From Paenibacillus sp. PL91 (GTDB lineage: Bacteria > Bacillota > Bacilli > Paenibacillales > Paenibacillaceae), in contig NZ_JABBYG020000007.1 of assembly GCF_012935325.2 (NCBI RefSeq), positions 310,001 to 374,000 of the forward strand: 64,000 nucleotides of DNA. Reading direction: 5' to 3'. The position numbers were made by a program, and so were the translations under genes. Below are positions 1 through 7,777 of the stretch, one piece after another. Under the pieces are notes generated by a model that saw only the letters and a list, made by a program, of their open reading frames with translations, ran no database searches and was not told the origin of the DNA. Position 1 is the stretch's first letter, and every line of letters starts with the position of its first letter.

Positions 1-2
1 TT

Positions 3-584
3 ACGAATACATCCAGCTTCTCGGATTTAACCAAGCACTGGGCAGCAGCCAATATCCATACGTTGTCTCGGAAATTTATCGTAGAAGGCCGAACGGCATC
101 AAAGTTTGAGCCTAATCGAGCGATTACGCGCGGTGAGTTTGCAACTTATATCGCGAAAGGGCTGGGCCTAAGCAGCAACAGAGAAGCAGCAGCCAAATAC
201 AAGGATGTAAATACGGGTACCGTAATGGGGGCTTATATTGGAGCGGCATCAGCTGCGGGAATTGTAGCCGGCAACACGGACGGTACCTTTAAGCCTAACA
301 ATCCGATTACGCGTCAGGAAATGGCTGCTATGATGATTAGAGCCGCCAGTGTAGCTGGCTTAAATGTACAGCTCCCTCAGTCGGCAGCTTCTTATCTCCA
401 GAAGTATGCGGATCGAAGCAAAGTCAGCAGTTGGGCAAAGACAGACGTAGCGAAATCGATATATATTGGTGTTATAAGCGGTAAAACAGCGACGACATTA
501 AGCCCGCAAACGAATGCGACCCGGGCGGAAGGCTCGGTTATGCTTTTGCGTTTACTGCAGAAGGTCAAGTTTTTGACTCCATAA
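3..584 (+). CDS. C-terminal part of an SLH-domain surface protein (5' end outside window)
   Basis: The reading frame is open to the left edge, so only the last 193 residues are visible. They form three SLH (S-layer homology) repeats. The first has FSDLTKHWA followed by ITRGEFATYIAKGLG, the second has YKDVN followed by ITRQEMAAMMIRA, and the third has YADRSKVSSWA followed by ATRAEGSVMLLRL. SLH trimers anchor secreted proteins to pyruvylated secondary cell-wall polymer in Paenibacillus and Bacillus. The N-terminal functional domain lies upstream and is unknown. A strong intrinsic terminator follows, so this is the last gene of its transcript. The internal TTG at 63 is not a credible start, because SLH homology continues upstream of it. 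Confidence 0.9.
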   Translation, partial: TNTSSFSDLTKHWAAANIHTLSRKFIVEGRTASKFEPNRAITRGEFATYIAKGLGLSSNREAAAKYKDVNTGTVMGAYIGAASAAGIVAGNTDGTFKPNNPITRQEMAAMMIRAASVAGLNVQLPQSAASYLQKYADRSKVSSWAKTDVAKSIYIGVISGKTATTLSPQTNATRAEGSVMLLRLLQKVKFLTP

Positions 585-597
585 TATAAAAAATGAA

Positions 598-637
598 GGC
601 TCAGGGCGCGCATTTAAAACGCGGACTGAGCCTTTTT
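598..637 (+). terminator. Intrinsic terminator after the SLH gene
   Basis: Inverted repeat GGCTCAG (598-604) and CTGAGCC (626-632), with additional GCGCG/CGCG pairing inside, followed by TTTTT. Confidence 0.85.
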
Positions 638-760
638 GATTATATAGCCGATATCTATCGGTTTATACAATACGATAGTACTCTTTTATCAGACGTAACT
701 TTTATACTACTCTTGTAGTCTATAACTATTAGATTAATTGATGGGAGAGTTGCTAATCTA

Positions 761-3469
761 ATGGGTAAGGTTCAGAGAATCATCGAGCGGCAGACAGGAA
801 GCTTGGGGAAACGTGTCATTATTGTTGTATTAGGCGGAGCGTTGCTGGTGCAGCCAATCGCTTCAATCTTGCCTGGAGTCGGGCAAACCGCATTTATAGA
901 GTCCACACAGGCGGCTGCTAGTGATCCAGTGCTTAAGCTGTCACAGCAAACATACGTTACTGCGGGAGCTAAACGGCTTGACTACGTCTTTCATACGACG
1001 CGCGGCAGCTCGAAGGCACAAACCGATGTTCATGTCATTGAAATCGATCTAACGAATCCCTACGTATCCTTAAATGCGATGAGCGGGAGAAATAATAGCA
1101 TTGGTCAAGTAAACACCATTCTTAATATGACAAAAGAAAACGGAGCGGTAGCTGCAATCAATGCTGACGTTTTCGTAATGGGCAATGAGGGTGCGCCACT
1201 TGGCGGGCAGGTCGCAAGCGGCATGTTCATGTCAAGCCCAGCCAAGCTGAAGGGGATGTATGCATTCTCGCTTTCGAAGGATCGCAAGCCGATGATCGAT
1301 AATTATACGTTCGAGGGCTTAGTGACAGCAGCAGACGGGTCAACCTTCCCGCTTGAAGGATTGAATCAATCGGCCTATGTGCCGGAAACGACAGGCACGA
1401 ACTTTAGTCACGTCAATAAGATGTATATCTATACTAGTGCTTGGGGCGGAGCAGAACGTCCGAAAAATTCGGGCTCCACGCCTACCGAGGTATTGGTTCG
1501 CAACGGTATTATCGAAGAGATCTCGATTGACAAAGCAATCGCCGGACAAGCGCCTGCTGATGGATACATAATTCGCGCGCATGGCATTGCAGCTAATTTT
1601 GTAAAGGAGCGTTTGCAGATTGGACAATCGATCGCTGCCGACTACTCTCTTGTGTCTCAGACCACAGGATCAAAGGTAGATCCTGCGTCCTTCGAGATGA
1701 TGGCTGGCGGACATACGCTGCTTGTTAATGGCGGCGCTGCTGCGACTTATTCCCGCGATATTACGGGAGTTAGCGGCAATTCGTATACCTCACGCTCAGG
1801 CATCGGCTATTCAAAGGACGGGACGAAGGTCTATCTCATCACAAGTGAACGCTATGGAAGCAATACAGGTGTGAGCCTAAAAGAGCTTCAGCAAATTATG
1901 GTGCAGCTAGGTGTATATAAAGGCGTCAATCTCGATGGCGGCGGTTCGACGACGATGATCGAGCGTCCGCTTGGAAGCAGTGCGCTGCAGCTAGCTCACT
2001 CGACGCAATATGGATCAACGCAGCGAAGTGTAGCGAACGGAATAGGCGTATTTACAACGGCTCCCAAAGGTACGCTAAAGGGCATATCCGTAAGCGGATC
2101 TAAAGTCATGCTTATAGGACAGAAGTCATCCTATTCAATAAAGGGTTATGATACGTATTACAATCCGTTTGAGATCGAAAATGGGTCCGCAATATGGAGC
2201 TCAGAGAAAGCGATCGGCACCTTCCAGGGCAGCGAGTTTACAGCGACAAAGGCTGGCAAAACGACACTTAGCGTGAAGTCAGGCGATATATCCACGAAGC
2301 AGGATATAGAAGTAATTGGCAAGGATCAGATTGCTTCGCTCTCCATCGATACGGCAGCAGGGGTATTGGCTAAGGGAGCAACGGTCTCGGTTCCGCTGAC
2401 GATGAAGCTCAAAAACGGAAACACCTACAAGCTAAGCGGCGACTCCGTAAAATGGGAATTTGTCGGCTTCACAGCCGTTCAAAATGGCGACAGCCTAACG
2501 GTTCAATCCGTAAATGCCGGCACAAGCACCGGATATGCGATTGCTCGCTATGATGGTTATCCGGCCATGATTCCATTCACGCAAGGGGAAGCGGTTAGTA
2601 CGTTCGAAGATTTTGAGAAATCGACCTACCCGATTACTTCACAGGTTACACCGGCAGAGACGGTAGGAAGTGTAAATCTGGTGTCCGATTTCCCTGGTCA
2701 AACATCCGCCAAAGCGCTGAAGCTGGATTATGATTTTACGAATGGAACGGGTACGAAAGCTTCTTATGCGGTGTTTAATTCCAACGGCCGTGCCATTGAG
2801 GGCTCGCCAATATCAATGACGGTAGACCTATACGGTGATAACAGCTTGAACTGGGTACGGGCAGAGTTTATCGATGCAGACGGCAAAGCACAGCTCCTAG
2901 ATCTTGCGAAGCAGCTCGACTGGACAGGCTGGAAAAACGTGAAGGTGAACCTATCATCCGCAGGGATGAAATTCCCGGTTAAGCTAAAACGCATCTATAT
3001 TGTAACGATTGCCGAGGGCCAGGATGAGCGTGCTGCATCTGGGTCAATTGGACTAGACAACATGAAGCTGCAATATTCGCCTACCGTAGCGGTTGATTCG
3101 AATACGAAGGTAGTGATGACCGTAGGCAAGACAGCAGCATCTGTTAACGGTAAAGCGATCAAGCTGGATTCGGCGCCAATCGTGCTAAATGGAACAACAT
3201 ATGTACCGGTTCGATTCGTATCGGATGCAATGGGGTCCAAGCTGCTATTTAACGGTAAAACGGGGCAGGTCACTGTGCTTCGGGGCAATAAGCTGATGGA
3301 AATGACGCTTGGGAAAAAGGATCTAATTTTAAACGGCGTGCAGCAATCCTCTGAGGTAACTCCGATCGTTCGTAATAACCGTACATTAATTCCGGTGCGA
3401 TTATTCTCAGAGAAGCTGGGATTAAAAGTTGGCTATGACGGCAAAGCCAAAAAGATTACCATCGATTAA
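761..3469 (+). CDS. Secreted phosphodiester glycosidase-family protein with C-terminal copper-amine-oxidase-like domain
   Basis: The 902-residue protein starts with a basic N-terminus and a hydrophobic stretch (VIIVVLGGALLVQPI), so it is exported. Residues about 60-430 match the phosphodiester glycosidase / NAGPA-like domain found in exopolysaccharide-associated proteins, including the hallmark NLDGGGSTTMI near residue 390. The middle (about 440-620) looks like Ig-like domains, followed by a carbohydrate-binding-like stretch (about 620-780). The C-terminus (about 785-900) is a copper amine oxidase N-terminal-like domain with the typical APIVLNGTTYVPVRFVSDAMG repeat, common in Paenibacillus surface proteins. 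The start at 761 is supported by GGGAGAG at 743-749. The substrate is unknown. A role in trimming cell-wall or exopolysaccharide phosphodiester-linked sugars is inference. Confidence 0.85.
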   Translation: MGKVQRIIERQTGSLGKRVIIVVLGGALLVQPIASILPGVGQTAFIESTQAAASDPVLKLSQQTYVTAGAKRLDYVFHTTRGSSKAQTDVHVIEIDLTNPYVSLNAMSGRNNSIGQVNTILNMTKENGAVAAINADVFVMGNEGAPLGGQVASGMFMSSPAKLKGMYAFSLSKDRKPMIDNYTFEGLVTAADGSTFPLEGLNQSAYVPETTGTNFSHVNKMYIYTSAWGGAERPKNSGSTPTEVLVRNGIIEEISIDKAIAGQAPADGYIIRAHGIAANFVKERLQIGQSIAADYSLVSQTTGSKVDPASFEMMAGGHTLLVNGGAAATYSRDITGVSGNSYTSRSGIGYSKDGTKVYLITSERYGSNTGVSLKELQQIMVQLGVYKGVNLDGGGSTTMIERPLGSSALQLAHSTQYGSTQRSVANGIGVFTTAPKGTLKGISVSGSKVMLIGQKSSYSIKGYDTYYNPFEIENGSAIWSSEKAIGTFQGSEFTATKAGKTTLSVKSGDISTKQDIEVIGKDQIASLSIDTAAGVLAKGATVSVPLTMKLKNGNTYKLSGDSVKWEFVGFTAVQNGDSLTVQSVNAGTSTGYAIARYDGYPAMIPFTQGEAVSTFEDFEKSTYPITSQVTPAETVGSVNLVSDFPGQTSAKALKLDYDFTNGTGTKASYAVFNSNGRAIEGSPISMTVDLYGDNSLNWVRAEFIDADGKAQLLDLAKQLDWTGWKNVKVNLSSAGMKFPVKLKRIYIVTIAEGQDERAASGSIGLDNMKLQYSPTVAVDSNTKVVMTVGKTAASVNGKAIKLDSAPIVLNGTTYVPVRFVSDAMGSKLLFNGKTGQVTVLRGNKLMEMTLGKKDLILNGVQQSSEVTPIVRNNRTLIPVRLFSEKLGLKVGYDGKAKKITID

Positions 3470-3494
3470 CGATGGACGAAATGGCTCCTATCTG

Positions 3495-3503
3495 TGTTAT
3501 GAT
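3495..3503 (+). promoter_or_regulatory. Possible extended -10 promoter element for degSU
   Basis: TGTTATGAT resembles an extended sigma-A -10 element about 45 nt before the degS start. No convincing -35 box precedes it. No terminator is seen between the glycosidase gene and degS, so read-through is also possible. Confidence 0.3.
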
Positions 3504-3546
3504 AGAATAGATTAACCTTTAAGTAGAGAAAGGTTGCCGATCTATC

Positions 3547-4707
3547 GTGGACCATTTAACCGTCGATATAAATCGAGTTATAAAAAATGCAATCGAAGTT
3601 ATGGAAGACAGCAAATATCAGATTTATGAAATATGTGAATCGGCGCGCACGGAGCTGGAGTCGCTGGAGCAGGAGCTTGAGATCGTCCTTCAGGAAACGG
3701 TAAAGACGATCGATAAGGTCGATCAGCTGGAGCTCGACTACCGCCGTGCGCGTATACGATTGACGGAAGTAAGCCGGGATTTCGTGCGCTACAAGGAAGA
3801 TGACATTAAGTCAGCGTATGAGAAGGCTACGCAAATTCAGTTGGATTTGATGGTTTATCGCGAGAAAGAGTCCTACTTGAAGGCGCGTCGGGATGATTTG
3901 CAAAAACGCGTCCGCAATGTAGAAAATTCAATCGAGCGTGCTGAAACGATTGCTTCTCAAATAAATGTTGTGCTTGAGTATTTAGCGGGTGACCTGAACC
4001 AGGTTACACGGATCATTGAATCTGCCAAAACAAGGCAGCTGCTTGGCTTGAAGATCATTTTGGCGCAAGAGGAAGAGCGAAAAAGGATCGCTAGAGAAAT
4101 TCATGACGGCCCGGCTCAATCGCTTGCCAATATCGTTCTTCGAACAGAAATTGCAGAACGTATGCTTATCAAGCAGGAATTTGTGATGGTACAGGAAGAA
4201 TTAGTAGATTTGAAAGGTCAGGTCCGTTCCGGACTTGAGGAGATACGCAAAATTATTTTCAATTTGCGTCCGATGGCGCTGGATGATTTGGGACTTGTGC
4301 CGACTCTTCGTAAGTTCACGCAGGATTTTGAAGAGAAAACGAAAATACATACCGTATTCGAGTTAATCGGTAAAGAAGTTCGGATGCCCTCTGCAATGGA
4401 AGCGGCAATATACCGCTTGGTTCAGGAAGCCTTCACCAACGCTTTGAAGCATGCGAGTGCTTCTCATGTTTTGCTCGAAATTAACTATCAGCCACAACAG
4501 ATTTCAATCGTTATTCAGGACAATGGCGTAGGTTTTCATAGCGAATTAATTGAGCAGGATGCTAGCCATAACGCACACTTTGGATTGGTGGGGATGAGGG
4601 AACGTATTGAGCTGATAGAGGGAAGGATGGATATAGACTCAAATCCCGGTAGAGGGACGAAAATTATGATAGATATACCTACGACTGCCGAATCTAGAAA
4701 GGAGTAA
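3547..4707 (+). CDS. degS: Sensor histidine kinase DegS
   Basis: This 386-residue cytosolic kinase has no membrane segments, which is typical of DegS. Residues about 1-165 form a long coiled coil (DegS sensor domain). A HisKA_3 dimerisation helix follows with the phospho-acceptor motif REIHDGPAQSLAN (His near residue 186). The HATPase domain has VQEAFTNALKHA as N box and DNGVGF as G1 box. The start is GTG with an AAAGG ribosome site about 10 nt upstream. It lies directly before degU with a 1-nt gap, a classic two-component operon. In Bacillus, DegS-DegU controls exoenzymes, competence, motility and biofilm, which fits the competence and flagellar genes that follow. Confidence 0.95.
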   Translation: MDHLTVDINRVIKNAIEVMEDSKYQIYEICESARTELESLEQELEIVLQETVKTIDKVDQLELDYRRARIRLTEVSRDFVRYKEDDIKSAYEKATQIQLDLMVYREKESYLKARRDDLQKRVRNVENSIERAETIASQINVVLEYLAGDLNQVTRIIESAKTRQLLGLKIILAQEEERKRIAREIHDGPAQSLANIVLRTEIAERMLIKQEFVMVQEELVDLKGQVRSGLEEIRKIIFNLRPMALDDLGLVPTLRKFTQDFEEKTKIHTVFELIGKEVRMPSAMEAAIYRLVQEAFTNALKHASASHVLLEINYQPQQISIVIQDNGVGFHSELIEQDASHNAHFGLVGMRERIELIEGRMDIDSNPGRGTKIMIDIPTTAESRKE

Positions 4708-4708
4708 G

Positions 4709-5440
4709 ATGATGATCCAGAAACCTGCAAGCAGTGCGAATACAATCAAAATTTTACTTGCGGATGACCACCAGCTGTTTCGTGAAGGACTTAAGCGGAT
4801 TCTGAATATGGAAGACGATCTTGAAGTCATTGGCGAATGCGGAGACGGCATTCAAGTAATGGAGTTTTGCAATCATACTATTCCAGAAATTGTTTTGATG
4901 GATATTAATATGCCGATCGAGAACGGTGTCGTTACGACTGAGCGTTTGAAAAGCTTGTTCCCTGACGTAAAGGTGATCATTCTATCTATCCACGACGATG
5001 AGAGCTATGTATTTGAAACGCTTCGCAAAGGGGCTACCGGCTACCTGCTGAAGGACATGGAGGCGGAATCGCTAATTAACGCGATTCGCTCTGTCGTTCA
5101 AGGCCATGCCTATATCCATCCTAAAGTGACAGGCAAGCTGATTAACCAGCTTCGCCGAATGACTTATTTGGACGAGATGGGAATCGTTTCAGGAGCAGCT
5201 GCTGCTCAAGAGCCGGGCGTTAAGTTCGTTGCGGGCGATGAGAGCCCTCTAACGCGCCGCGAGGCAGAGGTGCTGAGACTTATGGCAGAAGGCAAGAGCA
5301 ATAAGCTCATTGGTGAATTTCTATTTATCAGCGAGAAAACCGTTAAAAACCATGTCAGCAGCATTTTGCAAAAAATGGAAGTTGATGATCGTACGCAGGC
5401 TGTTATTCAATCGATTAAATATGGTTGGGTTACGCTTTAA
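4709..5440 (+). CDS. degU: Response regulator DegU
   Basis: The 243-residue NarL/FixJ-type regulator has a receiver domain with LLADDHQLFREGL at the start, the phospho-accepting aspartate in VLMDINMP (near residue 63) and a conserved lysine in GYLLKDM. A LuxR-type HTH follows (about 178-240, LTRREAEVLRLMAEGKSNK and EKTVKNHVSSILQKM). The AAAGGAG ribosome site at 4698-4704 sits 4 nt before ATG 4709 and 7 nt before ATG 4712, so the second ATG may be the real start. It forms an operon with degS and ends at a strong hairpin. The linker between the two domains is longer than in Bacillus DegU. Confidence 0.95.
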   Translation: MMIQKPASSANTIKILLADDHQLFREGLKRILNMEDDLEVIGECGDGIQVMEFCNHTIPEIVLMDINMPIENGVVTTERLKSLFPDVKVIILSIHDDESYVFETLRKGATGYLLKDMEAESLINAIRSVVQGHAYIHPKVTGKLINQLRRMTYLDEMGIVSGAAAAQEPGVKFVAGDESPLTRREAEVLRLMAEGKSNKLIGEFLFISEKTVKNHVSSILQKMEVDDRTQAVIQSIKYGWVTL

Positions 5441-5455
5441 AAACGGTTTAACCTC

Positions 5456-5488
5456 AAAAATCCCGTATCGGATGATACGGGATTTTTG
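5456..5488 (+). terminator. Intrinsic terminator of degSU
   Basis: Perfect 10-bp stem ATCCCGTATC / GATACGGGAT with a 4-nt loop, flanked by an A tract on the left and TTTTT on the right. It could work in both directions. Confidence 0.9.
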
Positions 5489-5521
5489 GCGTCTAACTGT
5501 TGCCCTAGGGAGCCGCAAAGT

Positions 5522-5560
5522 AAAAAACTCCGAAGCTGCCTTGTTTAGGCTGCTCCGGAG
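5522..5560 (-). terminator. Intrinsic terminator of the minus-strand LPXTG gene
   Basis: On the minus strand CTCCGGAGCAGCC pairs with GGCAGCTTCGGAG (two mismatches) and is followed by six T residues. It lies 38 nt past the stop of the LPXTG gene. Confidence 0.8.
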
Positions 5561-5597
5561 ATAAAGATAGAAATATGGGTTGCTGTGATCCTGCCGC

Positions 5598-6803
5598 TTA
5601 TCTTCCTTGCCGTTTCTTACGAAGTGACAGGAAGCCGGCCGAAAGGGCAAAGGCGCCGATCAGATAATAAGGAACCGGACTGGAATCGCCTGTTTTTGGA
5701 AGCGTGGCAAGCGGAACTTGATCCTCGGCCACATCGATAACGGTATCAATAGGCGGATCGCCATTTTCATTATCATCAATTCCGCCTATTGGCGGCTCCT
5801 CATCCACTATTTCAACAATTGTAGTAACCTCAGGTGATGAAGTAGGAGTAGGTGCCGTCGAGACTGCAGGAGTTGAAGTAGGCGTACTCACAGGCGTTGG
5901 AGACGATGCTGGTGTTGAATAAGGCGTGCTCACAGGTGTCGGTGAAGTTGACGGCGGTGTAGTAGGCGTAGTCACCGGTGTTGGTGATGCAGACGGTGGC
6001 GTAGTAGGCGTAGTCTCAGGTGTTGGTGATGCAGACGGTGTCGTAGAAGGCGTAGTCTCCGGTGTTGGTGATGCAGACGGTGTCGTAGAAGGCGTAGTCT
6101 CCGGTGTTGGCGATGCAGACGGTGTCGTAGAAGGCGTAGTCTCCGGTGTTGGCGATGCAGACGGTGTCGTAGAAGGTGTAGTCTCTGGTGTTGGCGATGC
6201 TGATGGCGACGTAGTAGGCGTAGTCTCAGGTGTCGTTGTTGGAGTTGGCGTCGTCGTTGGAGTAGGTGATGGTGTTGCAGAAGGCACAGTACATGTATTG
6301 AGAAGTTTTACCTTCCAGCCTAAAATTTTGTCGCCGTGAGCGCCTGTGCCTAGATCGAACAGTTCGAAGCCGCTATAGATATCCAATTGATAAGGCAGGC
6401 ATTTTGGGATATCAATCTTGACGGAATAGGTTCCGGCTTTATCAACGGGAATGGATTGCCCGCTATAATGCTTCTGCATATTGTAAGGAATAGTCGTGTC
6501 GGTGGGGCCGGGTACCCAGTCAGCAGGGCCTTCATAAGAGGAAAAGCTGACTCTCACGCAATCCACGATGGTCGTAAAGGTAGCCGTTGCCGTGCCATCG
6601 TTATTCACTGTGATGCTGGCATGATTGGCTATGACATCCGCTTTGCTGGTTGAATAACTCTGGCAGCCGTTTTCAATAGCAGGTTCGGTTGCAGGCGCTC
6701 CACCGCCGCTTTGGCCCTCTGCCATTACGAGTGAGCCAAGCGTAAGCGAAAGAATTAATAAGACGACCAGGCTCAATGTAAACTGCTTTTTTACATAATA
6801 CAT
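5598..6803 (-). CDS. LPXTG-anchored surface protein with Pro/Thr/Ser repeat stalk
   Basis: The 401-residue product begins with a signal peptide (VKKQFTLSLVVLLILSLTLG, then a likely cut after AEG). Residues about 40-180 form a small globular domain with several cysteines and no family I recognise. Residues about 192-303 are eight 14-residue repeats of the type TPETTPSTTPSASP, a wall-spanning stalk. The C-terminus is a full sortase signal: LPKTG near residue 367, a hydrophobic segment (YLIGAFALSAGFLSL) and RKKRQGR. The start is supported by an AGAGGAGAG ribosome site. No sortase gene lies in this window. The gene is convergent with degSU. DegU control is possible but not shown. Confidence 0.85.
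   Translation of the reverse strand: MYYVKKQFTLSLVVLLILSLTLGSLVMAEGQSGGGAPATEPAIENGCQSYSTSKADVIANHASITVNNDGTATATFTTIVDCVRVSFSSYEGPADWVPGPTDTTIPYNMQKHYSGQSIPVDKAGTYSVKIDIPKCLPYQLDIYSGFELFDLGTGAHGDKILGWKVKLLNTCTVPSATPSPTPTTTPTPTTTPETTPTTSPSASPTPETTPSTTPSASPTPETTPSTTPSASPTPETTPSTTPSASPTPETTPSTTPSASPTPETTPTTPPSASPTPVTTPTTPPSTSPTPVSTPYSTPASSPTPVSTPTSTPAVSTAPTPTSSPEVTTIVEIVDEEPPIGGIDDNENGDPPIDTVIDVAEDQVPLATLPKTGDSSPVPYYLIGAFALSAGFLSLRKKRQGR
5893..6228 (-). repeat. Eight tandem 42-bp repeats in the LPXTG gene
   Basis: Eight consecutive 42-bp units begin at 5893, 5935, 5977, 6019, 6061, 6103, 6145 and 6187. The units from 6019 to 6186 are almost identical. Each encodes 14 residues rich in Pro, Thr and Ser. 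There are no spacers, and the period is an exact multiple of three, so copy-number change would keep the frame. Confidence 0.9.
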
Positions 6804-7165
6804 CGTTCACTCTCCTCTTAGAGTAGGTAGTGGTTCTAAGAGGGCCGGTTACACTATTGGCTCCATATAATCCAAGTGTCCATATGCAGATTATACTTCA
6901 TCGCTTCCCTAGCTTTTACGTTGAGCAAAACCCACCTTCTCTCTGTAATCTATGCTTGAATATCGTATATATGCAAGGATGTAGTACGATGATAACACAT
7001 ACAGTGAATTGCTCAAGGGTGTTTCTTTGTCGTAATTTGACTATTAATTTCAGTTTGAGGACGGGTTGTTTACGGACATGTCGCACATTTTGTCGTCTTG
7101 TCCCCGGCTCGCGGAACCAGTGGGCTCTTCTTGGCATATAGTGTCACAAAGAGGAGGTGGCCGCT
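6804..7165. other. Intergenic region between divergent LPXTG and small membrane-protein genes
   Basis: This 362-nt divergent region must hold promoters for both flanking genes, but no strong -35/-10 pair stands out. Besides the hairpin at 6815-6842 it holds three TGTCG-containing sites that partly resemble Spo0A boxes (TTTGTCGTA 7026-7034, ATGTCGCAC 7078-7086, TTTGTCGTC 7089-7097). No convincing gene or riboswitch was found. Confidence 0.5.
6815..6842 (-). promoter_or_regulatory. Inverted repeat overlapping the ribosome site of the LPXTG gene
   Basis: CTCTTAGA (6815-6822) and TCTAAGAG (6835-6842) form an 8-bp stem with a 12-nt loop, ending 11 bases before the minus-strand start codon. In the mRNA the 3' arm (UCUAAGAG) covers the first half of the Shine-Dalgarno sequence AAGAGGAGAG. 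It could tune translation. This is inference from the sequence alone. Confidence 0.45.
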
Positions 7166-7627
7166 ATGTTTGAGCTTCTACTTTTAGTGATTGGCTGTTA
7201 TGCTTTGGCTGCATTGTCGGTGCATCTGGCGTTTCGAATTTGGCGCGGAAGGCAGCAATCGAGCAAGCATTACGTGCTCGTTGCGGACGTTCGGCAAAAA
7301 AATATGGAATGGTATGTGCGTTCATTGTTTTCTTTCTCGCGGAGAATGGGCAAGGATGTTCGCCTGACGATTGTCGATCGCGGCATCACGGACGAGACGC
7401 TTGCGATTGTAGAACGTTTGGCTAGAGGCGGCAACGAGGTTAGGGTACACCCTGAAGAAAATGCGCCTAAACCAGAAAACAAAGATAGTAAGCGTTCACA
7501 GACGAGTGGTATTGATGGAACCCAGTTGCTGTGGCTGCTGCAGGCAGAGGGAATCGTATCTCACTCCGATCATGCAGTGCTGGTCGATTTGCAAAACCCG
7601 TCGGATTTGTCGAAAATGCCATTTTAG
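7166..7627 (+). CDS. Small hypothetical membrane protein between degSU and comF
   Basis: The 153-residue protein has one N-terminal membrane helix (FELLLLVIGCYALAALSVHLAF), then a basic region and a soluble tail. The tail looks like an alpha/beta fold (YVLVADVRQKNMEWYVR, VRLTIVDRGITDETLAIVERL, HAVLVDLQNP). I do not recognise the family. ATG 7166 is preferred over GTG 7157 because GAGGAGG at 7151-7157 is 8 nt upstream and would overlap the GTG. It is followed by its own terminator, so it is probably monocistronic. Confidence 0.7.
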   Translation: MFELLLLVIGCYALAALSVHLAFRIWRGRQQSSKHYVLVADVRQKNMEWYVRSLFSFSRRMGKDVRLTIVDRGITDETLAIVERLARGGNEVRVHPEENAPKPENKDSKRSQTSGIDGTQLLWLLQAEGIVSHSDHAVLVDLQNPSDLSKMPF

Positions 7628-7660
7628 TATATAATTTTCAGTAATTGAACATCCGGAGTG

Positions 7661-7707
7661 AAGCACACTCAATGACGCGGGCTGCGTTGTTGGGTGTGCT
7701 TTTTTTG
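7661..7707 (+). terminator. Intrinsic terminator before comFA
   Basis: AAGCACAC (7661-7668) pairs with GTGTGCTT (7694-7701) through a partly paired GC-rich middle, and seven T residues follow from 7700. It ends the small membrane-protein transcript. Confidence 0.85.
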
Positions 7708-7777
7708 TTGTTCGGGCGTTAAGGCAACACGCGCTAGCGCGATGGGTATTGAAATGCGGGGGAGGGAGCGTAAGCGG

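Noticed and set aside
647..654. GCCGATAT resembling a sigma-D -10 box before the glycosidase gene
   Set aside because: No TAAA at 14-16 nt upstream (TGAG is there), and the next gene is not flagellar.
5893..6228. CRISPR-like array
   Set aside because: The repeats are directly tandem without spacers and are in-frame coding sequence.
5926..6339. Plus-strand open frame coding a Gly/Val/Asp-rich repeat protein
   Set aside because: It is the antisense reading of the Pro/Thr/Ser repeats. The minus strand has signal peptide, LPXTG and ribosome site.
6830..7141. Plus-strand frame of about 100 codons in the intergenic region
   Set aside because: Low-complexity, Cys-rich nonsense-like translation, with no ribosome site. 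It probably covers promoter DNA.
7694..7777. Possible N-terminal extension of ComFA from GTG 7694
   Set aside because: The codons lie in the terminator stem and T tract of the previous gene and have no ribosome site. ATG 7778 has a good one.
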